A stretch of DNA of 33,081 nt from Chitinophagales bacterium (GCA_015487695.1 WFPF01000128.1:1-33081), one strand, 5' to 3'. Positions 24,009 to 32,893 are shown, counted from the stretch's first letter. Made by a program: numbers and translations. The notes: generated from the sequence alone by a model not told the origin.

Positions 24009-26846
24009 ATGAAACATATTTTTACACTGATAATCTGCTTTTTATCTATTGCTATTTATGCGCAAGATTCTAAAAATGTCGAACTCGTCAGTCATGTTAC
24101 CTTTAGCGAAAACCTCAATGACATCTGGGGATATACCGCCCCTGACGGCACCGAGTATGCCCTGGTCGGAAGCACGGAAGGCACCTATATCTTCGACCTC
24201 AGCGATCCGGCAAAGCCCAAAGAAGTGGCTTATGTAGGAGGTGCCAGCAGCATCTGGCGCGACATTAAAGTGTGGGACCACTACGCCTACGTCAGCAATG
24301 AAAGTTCGGGGGGGCTTCTGATCATCGACCTGCAGCAATTGCCCAATTCGGTCACTTTCAAGCGATGGACCGGCAGCGGCAATGTAAGCTTCAGCAGCGC
24401 CCACAATGTCTTCATTGACGAAAAAGGATATGCCTACATCATCGGTGCCAACTACAGCCGCGGAGGGGCCATCATTGCGGACGTACACACAGACCCCTGG
24501 AATCCGGTGGTGGTCACTGTTTATGACGAAGGATACATCCACGACCTCTATGCCCATGGCGACACCATGTGGGCTGCCGAAATTTACAACGGCTGGTTCA
24601 GTGTGGTGGATGTGAGCGACAAGACTCCGGATTTCATCCCTGCCTCCAAAATCATGGCAACCCGGATGACTCCCAACACTTTTACCCACAATGTCTGGGT
24701 CAGCCCGGACAACCGCACCATCGTCACCACTGACGAGGTTTCGGACGGGAAAGTTGCCGCCTATGATGTGAGCGACCTCAGCAATATCGAAGAGCTGGAT
24801 CTCTATCGCTCCAATCCGGGGTCGTCTTCCATACCGCACAATGCTTTTTTTGACGGAGATTATGTAGCCGTCTCATGGTATCGAGACGGTATCCGTATTC
24901 TCGATGCGGCCAAACCGGGGACCCTGGTCGAAGTGGGTTTTTACGACACAACGCCCCTTTCCGGGAACGGTTTCAACGGGGTCTGGGGCATCTATCCCTA
25001 TTTTGCTTCAGGCCTTTACCTCGCTTCCGACATTGAAGGCGGACTTTTCGTCCTGCGCCCCACGCTTGTACGCGCGGCCTATCTCGAAGGGATTGTTCGC
25101 GACAAATCACAGGCCCGCCTCAGCAATGTGAAAGTCGAATTGCTCGGCCCGCAAAACGTGACGGAGTACAGCGATGGCTTTGGCAGCTACAATACCGGTG
25201 TGGCCGATCCGGGTATCTATGCCGTAAAATTCAGCAAAGCCGGCTATGCAAGTCGCACCATTAAAAGTGTACAGCTCAGCAGCGGGCAAACCACCACCCT
25301 CAACGTAGAGCTCGAGGCCCTGCCAAGCTATAGCGTCAGCGGTACTGTGATAGAAATGGGAACCGGCATTCCTGTTCCTTTTGCACGCGTACTGGCCAAA
25401 AATGAAGAAAGTGCATTTGAAGTCCTGGCCGATGCCAACGGAGCCTTCACCTTCAGCAGCCTCTATCAGGACACTTTTACCTTTTTTGCAGGCCAATGGG
25501 GATATCACGAAAATGACGGCCTTGAAATCTACATCGGCAGTGCCGGGGTCAGTCCGCAGATTGAACTCGCAAAAGGATATTATGACGATTTTCTCTTTGA
25601 CCTCGGATGGAGCGTTAGCGGAGATGCCAGCACAGGCATCTGGGTGAGAGATGTGCCCGTGGGTACTGAATTCAATGGTTTTCAGTTTAATCCTGACCGC
25701 GATGATTTTGATGATCTGGGAGAAAAAGCCTACATCACGGGCAACGGGGGCGGATCGGCCGGCTCGGATGACGTGGATAATGGTTACACGCTTCTCAGCT
25801 CTCCTTACATCAACGTCTCTTCCTACAATGAACCCATTTTAAAATTTAAAAAATGGTACATGACCGGAGGAGGAGGCAGCAGTGTCAACGACAGCCTGAA
25901 AGTCTACCTTCACAACGGACAAAAAACCGTTCTTGTGGACCTCAGTTCACCGGATGACATCGGCCCGTTCTGGAATCCCGTATCTGTTATTATTTCCGAT
26001 TACTGGGACATAAGCGACAGTTTTCAAATACAGGTTCAGGCAAGCGATTTCGCCCCCGGGCACCTCATTGAAGCCGGCCTCGATGTCTTTGAAATAATTG
26101 AAGGTTCCGGAGTAGCTCCGGTGGCTTACTTTAATATGGACAGCCTCCGGGGTTGCGCACCCTTTGAGTTCACACCGGTTGACAGTTCCAGCGGACAGAT
26201 TGACCAGTGGATATGGATCGTAAGCGGCACGGCAAGCGATACCTTCTACGGCAAGTCAGCCACAATCAGGCTGACACGGGCAGGCAGCTATGATCTGAAG
26301 CTTATCACCACCAATGCCTTCGGACAAAGCGAACACCTCGAAAAAGGACTCATTGAAGTCTATGAAGCACCGGTGCTTGTTACAGGCTCAAGTCCGGCCC
26401 ACACAGGCCAGAATGACGGCAAGGCCTACACCACGGCAAGTGGCGGGTTGCCGCCTTACAGCTATCAGTGGAGCGATCCGGCCGGACAAAACAGCGACAC
26501 GGCTGTGCAACTGGCTCCCGGCAGCTACCGCGTAACGGTGAGCGACAGCCGGGGCTGCACTAGCGTAGATACGGTGGAAGTAGGCCTCGCCACGGGTATT
26601 GAAAATGCGGATTTGAACATTGGCATCTACCCCAATCCCTTTAGTGATCACATTCGATTAGAAGCCACAATCTCCATCGAACGGATAGAGCTCAGGGATG
26701 TCACGGGGCGCCTGCTGCAAACAGAATGGATAAATGCAGGAAGTGCAACAATGAAGATGGACGAAAAGCTTCCTTCGGGCATCTATCTGCTCCGGATTTA
26801 TCCGGAAAGCGGAGGCCTCGTTGAGCGAAAGCTCGTCAAAGATTAA
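24009..26846 (+). CDS. T9SS-secreted choice-of-anchor B (LVIVD propeller) protein
   Basis: A 945-residue exported protein ending in a T9SS type A sorting domain. A signal peptide (MKHIFTLIICFLSIAIYAQ) precedes a beta-propeller of LVIVD/choice-of-anchor B type, residues ~25-350, with repeats such as GTYIFDLSDPAKPKEVAYV, GGLLIIDLQQLPNSV and FSVVDVSDKTPDF. Then come two carboxypeptidase-regulatory-like domains (~353-436 and ~437-520), a jelly-roll-like part (YYDDFLFDLGWSVSGDASTGIWVRD, ~523-700), and a PKD-like domain (~700-785). A SprB-type repeat follows (GLPPYSYQWSDPAG, LAPGSYRVTVSDSRGCTSVDTV). The last 75 residues (IGIYPNPFSDHIRL to GLVERKLVKD) are the sorting signal. No catalytic residues are evident; adhesion or binding is likely. 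It lies 24 bases behind the lipoprotein gene and may be read through from guaA. Confidence 0.9.
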   Translation: MKHIFTLIICFLSIAIYAQDSKNVELVSHVTFSENLNDIWGYTAPDGTEYALVGSTEGTYIFDLSDPAKPKEVAYVGGASSIWRDIKVWDHYAYVSNESSGGLLIIDLQQLPNSVTFKRWTGSGNVSFSSAHNVFIDEKGYAYIIGANYSRGGAIIADVHTDPWNPVVVTVYDEGYIHDLYAHGDTMWAAEIYNGWFSVVDVSDKTPDFIPASKIMATRMTPNTFTHNVWVSPDNRTIVTTDEVSDGKVAAYDVSDLSNIEELDLYRSNPGSSSIPHNAFFDGDYVAVSWYRDGIRILDAAKPGTLVEVGFYDTTPLSGNGFNGVWGIYPYFASGLYLASDIEGGLFVLRPTLVRAAYLEGIVRDKSQARLSNVKVELLGPQNVTEYSDGFGSYNTGVADPGIYAVKFSKAGYASRTIKSVQLSSGQTTTLNVELEALPSYSVSGTVIEMGTGIPVPFARVLAKNEESAFEVLADANGAFTFSSLYQDTFTFFAGQWGYHENDGLEIYIGSAGVSPQIELAKGYYDDFLFDLGWSVSGDASTGIWVRDVPVGTEFNGFQFNPDRDDFDDLGEKAYITGNGGGSAGSDDVDNGYTLLSSPYINVSSYNEPILKFKKWYMTGGGGSSVNDSLKVYLHNGQKTVLVDLSSPDDIGPFWNPVSVIISDYWDISDSFQIQVQASDFAPGHLIEAGLDVFEIIEGSGVAPVAYFNMDSLRGCAPFEFTPVDSSSGQIDQWIWIVSGTASDTFYGKSATIRLTRAGSYDLKLITTNAFGQSEHLEKGLIEVYEAPVLVTGSSPAHTGQNDGKAYTTASGGLPPYSYQWSDPAGQNSDTAVQLAPGSYRVTVSDSRGCTSVDTVEVGLATGIENADLNIGIYPNPFSDHIRLEATISIERIELRDVTGRLLQTEWINAGSATMKMDEKLPSGIYLLRIYPESGGLVERKLVKD

Positions 26847-26859
26847 TAAATACTGTGAA

Positions 26860-26923
26860 TGAAGGGGCTCTTTGCCCCCTTCACAAAGCATCTGTGAAAC
26901 GGGAAAGGCCTTTTGCCTTTCCC
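26860..26923 (+). terminator. Two consecutive hairpins after the T9SS gene
   Basis: Hairpin one pairs GAAGGGG (26861-26867) with CCCCTTC (26876-26882). Hairpin two has a perfect nine-pair stem, GGGAAAGGC (26901-26909) with GCCTTTCCC (26915-26923), and a CTTTT loop. Downstream is pyrimidine-rich (accttcctttctcccctt) rather than a pure T run. Together they probably end the guaA-to-T9SS transcript. Confidence 0.7.
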
Positions 26924-26992
26924 ACCTTCCTTTCTCCCCTTATGCACCCCCGATTAGGCAGATAATCGCTCCCGATTTCAGGAGATTTACAC

Positions 26993-27000
26993 TATATTTG
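26993..27000 (+). promoter_or_regulatory. -7 promoter box (TATATTTG) for secDF
   Basis: A perfect TAnnTTTG 51 bases before the secDF ATG, just downstream of the double hairpin. No convincing -33 element. It gives secDF its own transcript. Confidence 0.55.
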
Positions 27001-27051
27001 CCCCTCGATTTTTATCAAACCAGAATATAGGGATTTCAAAACGAAGAAGTA

Positions 27052-30000
27052 ATGCAAGGCAAAGGAATCATTAAGTTTTTCACGATCGTTCTGACCATCG
27101 TTTGTATCTACCAATTGTCATTTACGCTCAAGTCTTATCAGATAAAAAAGGAAGCCGAGCAATATGCCGAGACGAAGGTAGCACCGCTGGAAAACGAACT
27201 GGCACATTTAAAAGAAACACGACCGCTGGTCTACCTCGATACGGTCAACCTTCTGAAAAAGCGCTTCAAGCAAAAATTCCTGGATTCTTTGGCCAACGAG
27301 GAAGTATATAATCTGGGATTTGCCCAATACACCTACAACGAAGTAAAAGAAAACGAAATCAGCCTCGGACTTGACCTTCAGGGGGGCATGAGTGCCATCC
27401 TTCAGGTATCGCTCAAAGACCTACTGATCAACCTTGCCGGACCGAACAAAAACAACCCGCAATTCAGAAAGGCCCTCGAAGAAGCCGAGAAGATGGAACG
27501 CAACAGCGAGGCCGACTTCATTGAACTCTTCATTACGGCCTGGAGCAAGATCAACGACAATGCCCGCATGGCTCCCATTTTTGCCACCAGGCAGAATCAG
27601 GGCGTCATTGAGCCCGACTTCAGCAACGAAAGAGTAGCCGAGATTTTACGCGAACAGGGCCGCGATGCCATCGACCGTACCTACGACATCCTCTATGCAC
27701 GTATCGACCAGTTTGGTGTGGTTTCGCCCTATATCGCCAAACTCGAAAACTCCGACCGCATCATCGTGGAACTTCCGGGTGTCGACAATCCGGCTCGTGC
27801 CCGCAGACTCCTGCAGGCTCCGGCCGATCTCTCCTTTTGGGAAACCTACAAAACCAAAGAAATTGTCAACTACCTCATCGATGCTGACCGCGTAGTGCGT
27901 GACATCATGGGACTGGAAGATACCGGAACAGCGGAAGAGCCACCGGTAATCAATAACGAAGACAACTCTCAGGTAGAGGAAGTAGCAGGCGACAGCAACC
28001 TGATTTCACTGGAAAGTGACAGTGCCACGGCAGAAAGCGACTCCTTTGATTTCAATAACCTGGAAGCGGAAACACCGGGTGACACCACCGGAGACTTTGA
28101 TTTTGAGGCAGCCAAAAAGCAAAATCCGCTGCTCATCCTGCTCAACTTCAGCGAATCACTCTACGAAACACCCTTCATCGGATATGTGCGCACGCAGGAT
28201 ACTGCGGAAGTAAACCGATATCTGCGCATGGAGGAAGTTAAAACAGCACTTCCGCCCGACCTCCTTTTGCTTTGGGATGCCAAGCCGGCAGAGAACGGAT
28301 ACTGGAGGCTTTACGCGATTAAGAAAAACCCCCTTGATGACGAGCCTCCGCTGAGCGGAGATGTCATTGTGGATGCCCGCCAGGACTTCGATGAACTCGG
28401 ACGGCCTGACATTACCATGGTGATGAACTCCAGAGGAACCCAGGTATGGGCCGACCTGACGGCAAGCAACATCGGCCGTGAAGTAGCGATTGTTCTCGAT
28501 GGAAAAGTTTATTCGGCTCCGACCGTGCAGGGTGAAATACGGGGAGGAATCTCCCAGATCTCAGGAAACTTCACCGTAACCGAGGCAAAAGACCTTGCAA
28601 ACATCCTCAAAGCAGGTAAACTGCCGGCTCCCGCCCGCATCCTGCAGGAATCCATTGTCGGACCGACCCTTGGTAAAGAGTCCATCCGGGCAGGTGTTAT
28701 CTCTGTTGTCAGTGGTCTTCTGCTTGTGCTGCTCTTTATGGTCTTCTACTATTCCAAAGGCGGCCTCATTGCCGATGGAGCCCTGGTGATCAACATCTTC
28801 TTTATCTTCGGAATACTGGCCTCTCTCGGGGCCACCCTTACCCTGCCGGGTATTGCCGGTATCGTGCTTACCATCGGTATGGCGGTGGATGCCAACGTAA
28901 TTATTTTTGAACGGATAAGGGAGGAAATGCGCAAAGGCAAAGGTGACCGCCTGGCAGTCATCGATGGATACAAAAACTCTTATTCGGCCATTATTGACGG
29001 TAACGTGACGACTTTCATCACAGCTGCTATCCTCTTCTACTTCGGTTTGGGACCGGTACTCGGTTTTGCCACTACGCTGATGATCGGTATTCTTTCATCC
29101 CTCTTTACGGGCGTTTTGCTCACACGCATCGCCTACGACTGGATGCTGAAGAAAAACTGGAAAATCAGCATTGGCACGAAGTGGACCATGAACGCCTTCA
29201 CCAATTCGAAGATCAAATTTCTGGAAAAGAGAAAGCTCGCTTACATCCTTTCGGGCACCCTGATCCTTATCGGTCTGGTATCCATTTTTGCCCGAGGCTT
29301 TGAGCTGGGTGTCGATTTCAAAGGAGGTCGCTCCTATCATATCCGTTTCGACCAGCCGGTGCAGGCAGAAGCCGTTCGTGAATCGCTCATGCAAGCCTTC
29401 GAGGGAAGCGTACCGGTGGTAAAATCCGTAGGAAGCAGCAACGAGCTGAAAATCACGACTGCCTATCTGATCGACAGCACGGGCACGCAGGTTGACAGCA
29501 TTGTGGAGGCCCGGCTTATGCAGGGGCTGAAACCTTTCTTCCGCAATACGAAAGACCTCAATTACGACACCTTCATTTCCAACTTCGTGATGGAATCCAT
29601 GACGGTGAAGCCAACCATTGCCGATGATATTAAGAACACTTCGATCCTCGCCACTATTATCGCCCTGATTGGAATCTTCCTTTATATTCTGATCCGATTC
29701 CGGAAATGGCAATTCAGTACGGGAGCCATCGCAGCATTGGCGCATGATGTCCTGGTGGTGTTGGGAATATTTGCACTTTTCCACGGTATATTGCCGTTCT
29801 CCATGGAGGTCAATGAATCTTTCATTGCGGCTATATTGACGGTGATCGGTTACTCAATCAACGATACAGTGATTGTTTTTGACCGGATCAGGGAATACCT
29901 GGGATTGCATCCCAAAGCCGGATTCGAAGAAAATATCGACAATGCCCTCAACTCCACTTTGAGCCGGACGCTCATCACATCGGGAACCACTTTCCTCGTG

Positions 30001-30156
30001 TTGTTGGTGCTCTTTGTCTTCGGAGGTGAAGCCATCCGTGGGTTCTCCTTCGCCATCCTGCTCGGTGTGATTGTCGGTACCTACTCCTCTCTCTTCATTG
30101 CCAGTCCGGTGATGTACGACCTGAGTGGCGGATCGCTTGAAAAAATCAAGAAATAA
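27052..30156 (+). CDS. secDF: SecDF fused protein-export membrane protein
   Basis: SecD and SecF joined in one 1034-residue inner-membrane protein with about 12 membrane segments. It uses the proton gradient to help the SecYEG/SecA machine release exported proteins, including the precursors of the two T9SS proteins in this window. SecD part: first membrane segment near residues 5-25, SLGLDLQGGMSAILQV at ~104, a large periplasmic region, then membrane segments from ~546 with GMAVDANVIIFERIREE at ~609. SecF part: GVDFKGGRSYHIRFD at ~752 and GYSINDTVIVFDRIREY at ~930. The SecD periplasmic region holds an acidic, Ser/Thr-rich low-complexity insert (residues ~285-355), as commonly seen in fused Bacteroidota SecDF. 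It is monocistronic, between a promoter box and a terminator. Confidence 0.96.
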   Translation: MQGKGIIKFFTIVLTIVCIYQLSFTLKSYQIKKEAEQYAETKVAPLENELAHLKETRPLVYLDTVNLLKKRFKQKFLDSLANEEVYNLGFAQYTYNEVKENEISLGLDLQGGMSAILQVSLKDLLINLAGPNKNNPQFRKALEEAEKMERNSEADFIELFITAWSKINDNARMAPIFATRQNQGVIEPDFSNERVAEILREQGRDAIDRTYDILYARIDQFGVVSPYIAKLENSDRIIVELPGVDNPARARRLLQAPADLSFWETYKTKEIVNYLIDADRVVRDIMGLEDTGTAEEPPVINNEDNSQVEEVAGDSNLISLESDSATAESDSFDFNNLEAETPGDTTGDFDFEAAKKQNPLLILLNFSESLYETPFIGYVRTQDTAEVNRYLRMEEVKTALPPDLLLLWDAKPAENGYWRLYAIKKNPLDDEPPLSGDVIVDARQDFDELGRPDITMVMNSRGTQVWADLTASNIGREVAIVLDGKVYSAPTVQGEIRGGISQISGNFTVTEAKDLANILKAGKLPAPARILQESIVGPTLGKESIRAGVISVVSGLLLVLLFMVFYYSKGGLIADGALVINIFFIFGILASLGATLTLPGIAGIVLTIGMAVDANVIIFERIREEMRKGKGDRLAVIDGYKNSYSAIIDGNVTTFITAAILFYFGLGPVLGFATTLMIGILSSLFTGVLLTRIAYDWMLKKNWKISIGTKWTMNAFTNSKIKFLEKRKLAYILSGTLILIGLVSIFARGFELGVDFKGGRSYHIRFDQPVQAEAVRESLMQAFEGSVPVVKSVGSSNELKITTAYLIDSTGTQVDSIVEARLMQGLKPFFRNTKDLNYDTFISNFVMESMTVKPTIADDIKNTSILATIIALIGIFLYILIRFRKWQFSTGAIAALAHDVLVVLGIFALFHGILPFSMEVNESFIAAILTVIGYSINDTVIVFDRIREYLGLHPKAGFEENIDNALNSTLSRTLITSGTTFLVLLVLFVFGGEAIRGFSFAILLGVIVGTYSSLFIASPVMYDLSGGSLEKIKK

Positions 30157-30181
30157 GATAAGAATAAGACAACCCTGAACG

Positions 30182-30221
30182 GAAAAGGCTGCTTCTGCAA
30201 AGAGGCGGCCTTTTCATTTTT
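30182..30221 (+). terminator. Rho-independent terminator after secDF
   Basis: An 11-pair stem with one wobble, GAAAAGGCTGC (30182-30192) with GCGGCCTTTTC (30205-30215), then ATTTTT. The T tail fits the plus strand, so it ends secDF; no similar tail serves the convergent gene. Confidence 0.85.
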
Positions 30222-30232
30222 CAGTACAAATG

Positions 30233-31189
30233 TCAGCGGGCTGATGCTCTGCGCAGCCTGTCGTTGATGGCACGGCCGAGGCCTTTATCGGGCAGCCACT
30301 CGGCCAGAATATATTTGACAGGAAGGGCATCGAGGGTGCGAAGCCCCATAAAAAGGCGCTGGGCGGCCTCCTGTAAATCGCCCCGGGCCGAGAGGGTAAA
30401 TACTTCCAGAGCTCCCGTTTCCTTGTATCGCGAGCGGAAAGAAAGAATGGCAAAAGGAGCATCCACCTGTGCCGCCAGTGCAGCCGGATCACCGATAAGG
30501 ACTTTCTTCGAGGGACTGTAGTGTTTTTTCAGCATTCCCGGTGCCGAGGGATCGGATGCTGTGGCTGCCGCATAATTCAAAGGCCCGATGAGCGCCTCGA
30601 TGCACTCGCTTTCCAGTCCTCCGTAGCGATAGAGGGTCGCTCGCCCTTCAGGAAATCCTATGATGGTCGATTCCAGGCCCACACGGGTCACTCCGCCATC
30701 CAATATGGCATCAATGCGCTCGCCCAACTGTTCGGCTACATGGGCCGGTGAGGTGGGACTCACATATCCGAAAGGATTGGCACTCGGAGCCGCCAGCGGA
30801 AAATCGAGCATCGCCAGCAAGGTCCGTGTCAGCGGGTGATCGGGCACCCGTATGCCGACAGTGTCCAGTCCGGCTGTCACGAGGCCGGGAACGTTTTCTT
30901 TCCTGGGCAGGACAAGCGTAAGGGGCCCCGGCCAGAATTTTTCGGCCAGCAAACGGGCTTCCGGGTAAACGGTTCGGACCAGTTGATCGAGTGCAGCGGC
31001 ATCAGCGATGTGAACAATCAGGGGATCGTAGGACGGACGGCCTTTTGCCTCGAATATCCGGGCCACGGCTTTTTCGTCAAAAGCATTGGCTGCCAGACCG
31101 TAGACCGTCTCGGTGGGAATGGCCACCAGTCCGCCCCTTTTCAGGACGGATGCAGCTTCTGCGGGGCTCCGGGTGATCCGTGCAGCCAC
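30233..31189 (-). CDS. L-threonylcarbamoyladenylate synthase (Sua5 type)
   Basis: The enzyme that makes threonylcarbamoyl-AMP from threonine, bicarbonate and ATP, the first step of the universal t6A modification at position 37 of ANN-decoding tRNAs. It has 318 residues, the long Sua5 form. The YrdC/TsaC domain comes first: VAIPTETVYGLAANAF, KGRPSYDPL at 49-57 and SAN at 136-138, the residues that hold ATP and threonine. A linker with PGMLKKHYSPS (~217-227) leads to the C-terminal Sua5 domain. The start is a GTG at 31189, only seven bases after the transaldolase stop, so the two form an operon. The other t6A genes (tsaB, tsaD, tsaE) are not in the window. It converges with secDF. Confidence 0.95.
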   Translation of the reverse strand: MAARITRSPAEAASVLKRGGLVAIPTETVYGLAANAFDEKAVARIFEAKGRPSYDPLIVHIADAAALDQLVRTVYPEARLLAEKFWPGPLTLVLPRKENVPGLVTAGLDTVGIRVPDHPLTRTLLAMLDFPLAAPSANPFGYVSPTSPAHVAEQLGERIDAILDGGVTRVGLESTIIGFPEGRATLYRYGGLESECIEALIGPLNYAAATASDPSAPGMLKKHYSPSKKVLIGDPAALAAQVDAPFAILSFRSRYKETGALEVFTLSARGDLQEAAQRLFMGLRTLDALPVKYILAEWLPDKGLGRAINDRLRRASAR

Positions 31190-31196
31190 AGCCCTA

Positions 31197-31862
31197 TTAT
31201 TTTTCGGGATTGCCCTTGCGGTAATCCGCGAGGAATTTCTCCAATCCGATGTCCGTAAGCGGATGCTTGAAGAGGCCTTCGATGGTCTTCATCGGACAGG
31301 TCACCACATCGGCTCCGGCTTCGGCACATTGTACAATATGGAGCGAGGTGCGGATGGAAGCGGCCAGCACCTGGGTATCGAAGCCCTGTATGTCGTAAAT
31401 GCGTACAATGCGGTCGATCAACTCCAGCCCGTCCCAGTTGGTGTCGTCCAGGCGGCCGATAAAAGGCGAAAGAAGATAGGCCCCTGCCTTGGCCGCCAAA
31501 ATGGCCTGCCCGGCCGAAAAGACCAGCGTACAGTTGATCGGGATGCCTTTATCACTCAATGTGCGGATGGCTTTGATTCCGTCTCTTGTCATCGGAATTT
31601 TGACTACAATGTTCGGATGTATCTCCGCCAGCTCCTCGCCTTCTCTTATCATGCCGGCATAATCGGTCGATATAACTTCGGCACTTACGTCCCCGTCACC
31701 TACCGACTCGCAAATGGCCTTGTAGTGGTCTTTGATCGCTTGCTTGCCCGTGATGCCCTCTTTGGCCATGAGGCTGGGATTGGTTGTCACTCCGTCCAAT
31801 ATGCCCAGGTCATAGGCTTCTTTGATTTCTTTGAGACTGGCGGTATCGATGAAAATGCGCAT
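31197..31862 (-). CDS. Transaldolase, small (fsa/TalC-type) family
   Basis: A 221-residue class I aldolase of the small transaldolase/fructose-6-phosphate aldolase group, part of the non-oxidative pentose phosphate pathway. The Schiff-base lysine is Lys88 in NIVVKIPMTRDG. VTTNPSLMAKEG at ~25-36 is the N-terminal signature. Two residues separate true transaldolases from fructose-6-phosphate aldolases: here Glu62 (SAEVIST) and Phe115 (CTLVFSAGQA). Both are the transaldolase states, where E. coli FSA has Gln59 and Tyr131. It is therefore called a transaldolase despite its small size. ATG at 31862 is preceded by a perfect -7 box about 58 bases upstream. The Sua5-type gene follows after seven bases. 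Confidence 0.92.
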   Translation of the reverse strand: MRIFIDTASLKEIKEAYDLGILDGVTTNPSLMAKEGITGKQAIKDHYKAICESVGDGDVSAEVISTDYAGMIREGEELAEIHPNIVVKIPMTRDGIKAIRTLSDKGIPINCTLVFSAGQAILAAKAGAYLLSPFIGRLDDTNWDGLELIDRIVRIYDIQGFDTQVLAASIRTSLHIVQCAEAGADVVTCPMKTIEGLFKHPLTDIGLEKFLADYRKGNPEK

Positions 31863-31919
31863 TTCTTTTCGTTTTAGTTGAAGGAAAAACTCTTACCGGG
31901 TCCGGATGATTTCAAGATT

Positions 31920-31927
31920 CAAAAATA
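31920..31927 (-). promoter_or_regulatory. -7 promoter box (TATTTTTG) for the transaldolase operon
   Basis: On the minus strand this reads TATTTTTG, a perfect TAnnTTTG, giving a leader of about 50 bases before ATG 31862. It lies just downstream of the SRP RNA terminator tract. Confidence 0.5.
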
Positions 31928-31968
31928 AAAGCTGCGGGGCATATCATGCCACCCGGAAAGAAAAAAAA

Positions 31969-32063
31969 GGGCAAGAACCCACATCACACCGCTACGACCA
32001 CCTACCCTTGCTACCTTCCGGTCCTGGGGGATTCAGCAGGAGCTGGTTGCGTGAGCCTTGCCC
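31969..32063 (-). ncRNA. ffs: Signal recognition particle RNA (4.5S, small bacterial type)
   Basis: Read on the minus strand, this 95-base RNA starts GGGCAAGGCTCAC and ends GTGGGTTCTTGCCC, so its ends pair to form the long SRP hairpin. In the middle is the universally conserved apical part CAGGACCGGAAGGTAGCA, with the GGAA tetraloop and the asymmetric internal loop that bind Ffh; the E. coli 4.5S equivalent is CAGGTCCGGAAGGAAGCA. It lacks the Alu domain, as expected outside Firmicutes and similar groups. The 3' end runs straight into TTTTTTTTCTTT (minus strand 31968-31957), so the hairpin plus T-run acts as its own terminator. A perfect -7 box lies five bases before the first G. Confidence 0.95.
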
Positions 32064-32068
32064 GGCTG

Positions 32069-32076
32069 CAAAATTA
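32069..32076 (-). promoter_or_regulatory. -7 promoter box (TAATTTTG) for the SRP RNA
   Basis: On the minus strand TAATTTTG is a perfect -7 box ending five bases before the first paired base of the SRP RNA. A TTTC (32099-32096), 19 bases upstream, is a one-mismatch -33 element. This is the best-calibrated promoter in the window because the RNA 5' end can be judged from base pairing. Confidence 0.8.
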
Positions 32077-32132
32077 AGCATTGCTGCCTTCTAAAGAAAA
32101 ATTAAGGATGAAAGTTTCCCGGTGAATGGCAA

Positions 32133-32618
32133 TTAATGCGTAACAGTGCTTGCTTCGGGGCTTTCAGGCGCCTTTACTTCCAGCACTTCCCCTTCGAAGC
32201 AAAGGGTCTTGCCGGCCATCGCATGGTTGAAGTCCATGGTCACATCATCTTCTCCGGCTTCCAGCACTTTGCCGATGTGTTGCCTGCCGTTCTGATCGCT
32301 GAGCGTAAGAAAGTTGCCCTTTTTCAGCAATTTCTCTTTCTGATCTCCCGTGCGGTCAAAGAGTTCCATGGGCACCCTGATCACCTGATCGGGATTGTAG
32401 GCACCATAGGCCTCCTCAGGGCCCAGGCAGAAACGAAAACGGGCCCCCGCCTCCATTCCCTCAAGCGCGGCTTCAAAGGCAGGCAGCATGCGCCCCGTTC
32501 CGAATACGAACTCAAGGGGCTCTCCCGACCCCGTCTCCTGAATCAAAGGGCCTTCCGCACTTCCTTCGTGCAGGCGGTAGCTTACTTTTACTTGTGCTCC
32601 TTCTCTTATTTTCTCCAT
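32133..32618 (-). CDS. FKBP-type peptidyl-prolyl isomerase, SlyD-like
   Basis: A 161-residue cytoplasmic peptidyl-prolyl cis-trans isomerase and chaperone of the SlyD type. The FKBP domain is split by the insert-in-flap chaperone domain. The first part has VKVSYRLHEG and PLEFVFGTGRMLPAFEAALEGMEAGARFRF. The insert is LGPEEAYGAYNPDQVIRVPMELF up to the region TLSDQNGRQHIGKVLEAGEDDVTMDFNH. The FKBP end is DFNHAMAGKTLCFEGEVLEVK. The tail is short (APESPEASTVTH) and lacks the His/Cys-rich metal-binding extension of E. coli SlyD, so a nickel-delivery role is unlikely. No signal peptide. A perfect -7 box lies about 57 bases before the ATG. Confidence 0.93.
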   Translation of the reverse strand: MEKIREGAQVKVSYRLHEGSAEGPLIQETGSGEPLEFVFGTGRMLPAFEAALEGMEAGARFRFCLGPEEAYGAYNPDQVIRVPMELFDRTGDQKEKLLKKGNFLTLSDQNGRQHIGKVLEAGEDDVTMDFNHAMAGKTLCFEGEVLEVKAPESPEASTVTH

Positions 32619-32674
32619 TTTCTCTTACTTTCTTAATGAAAAGGCCGCGATTCCCTGACCGGCCGTGCGATGTG

Positions 32675-32682
32675 CAAACCTA
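32675..32682 (-). promoter_or_regulatory. -7 promoter box (TAGGTTTG) for the FKBP gene
   Basis: On the minus strand TAGGTTTG is a perfect TAnnTTTG, about 57 bases before ATG 32618. No clear -33 element. It marks the left boundary of the repeat-rich block. Confidence 0.5.
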
Positions 32683-32893
32683 ATTGTTTTGCCGGGGAAA
32701 AAGAATTGCACAGAGCAGCTTCTTAAACACTGCATGCCCGGAGACCGGGACGCTCATAGCAGCGTCATATGGCTTTTTTATCGGGATTTTTGAAAGGGTG
32801 TCAGCCTGAGCCCTGACGCTCGCTCCGGTCGGTCTGGACTTCGCCCTGACGCTCGCGATGCGCGCGCATCTTCGAAAGCTGTCATGCAGAGTA

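Noticed and set aside
24042-24839. Minus-strand open frame (265 codons) opposite the T9SS propeller gene
   Set aside because: Antisense shadow; the plus-strand frame has a signal peptide, repeats and a sorting domain.
31113-31877. Plus-strand open frame (254 codons) over the transaldolase gene
   Set aside because: The minus-strand transaldolase has all catalytic residues; the plus frame is a shadow.
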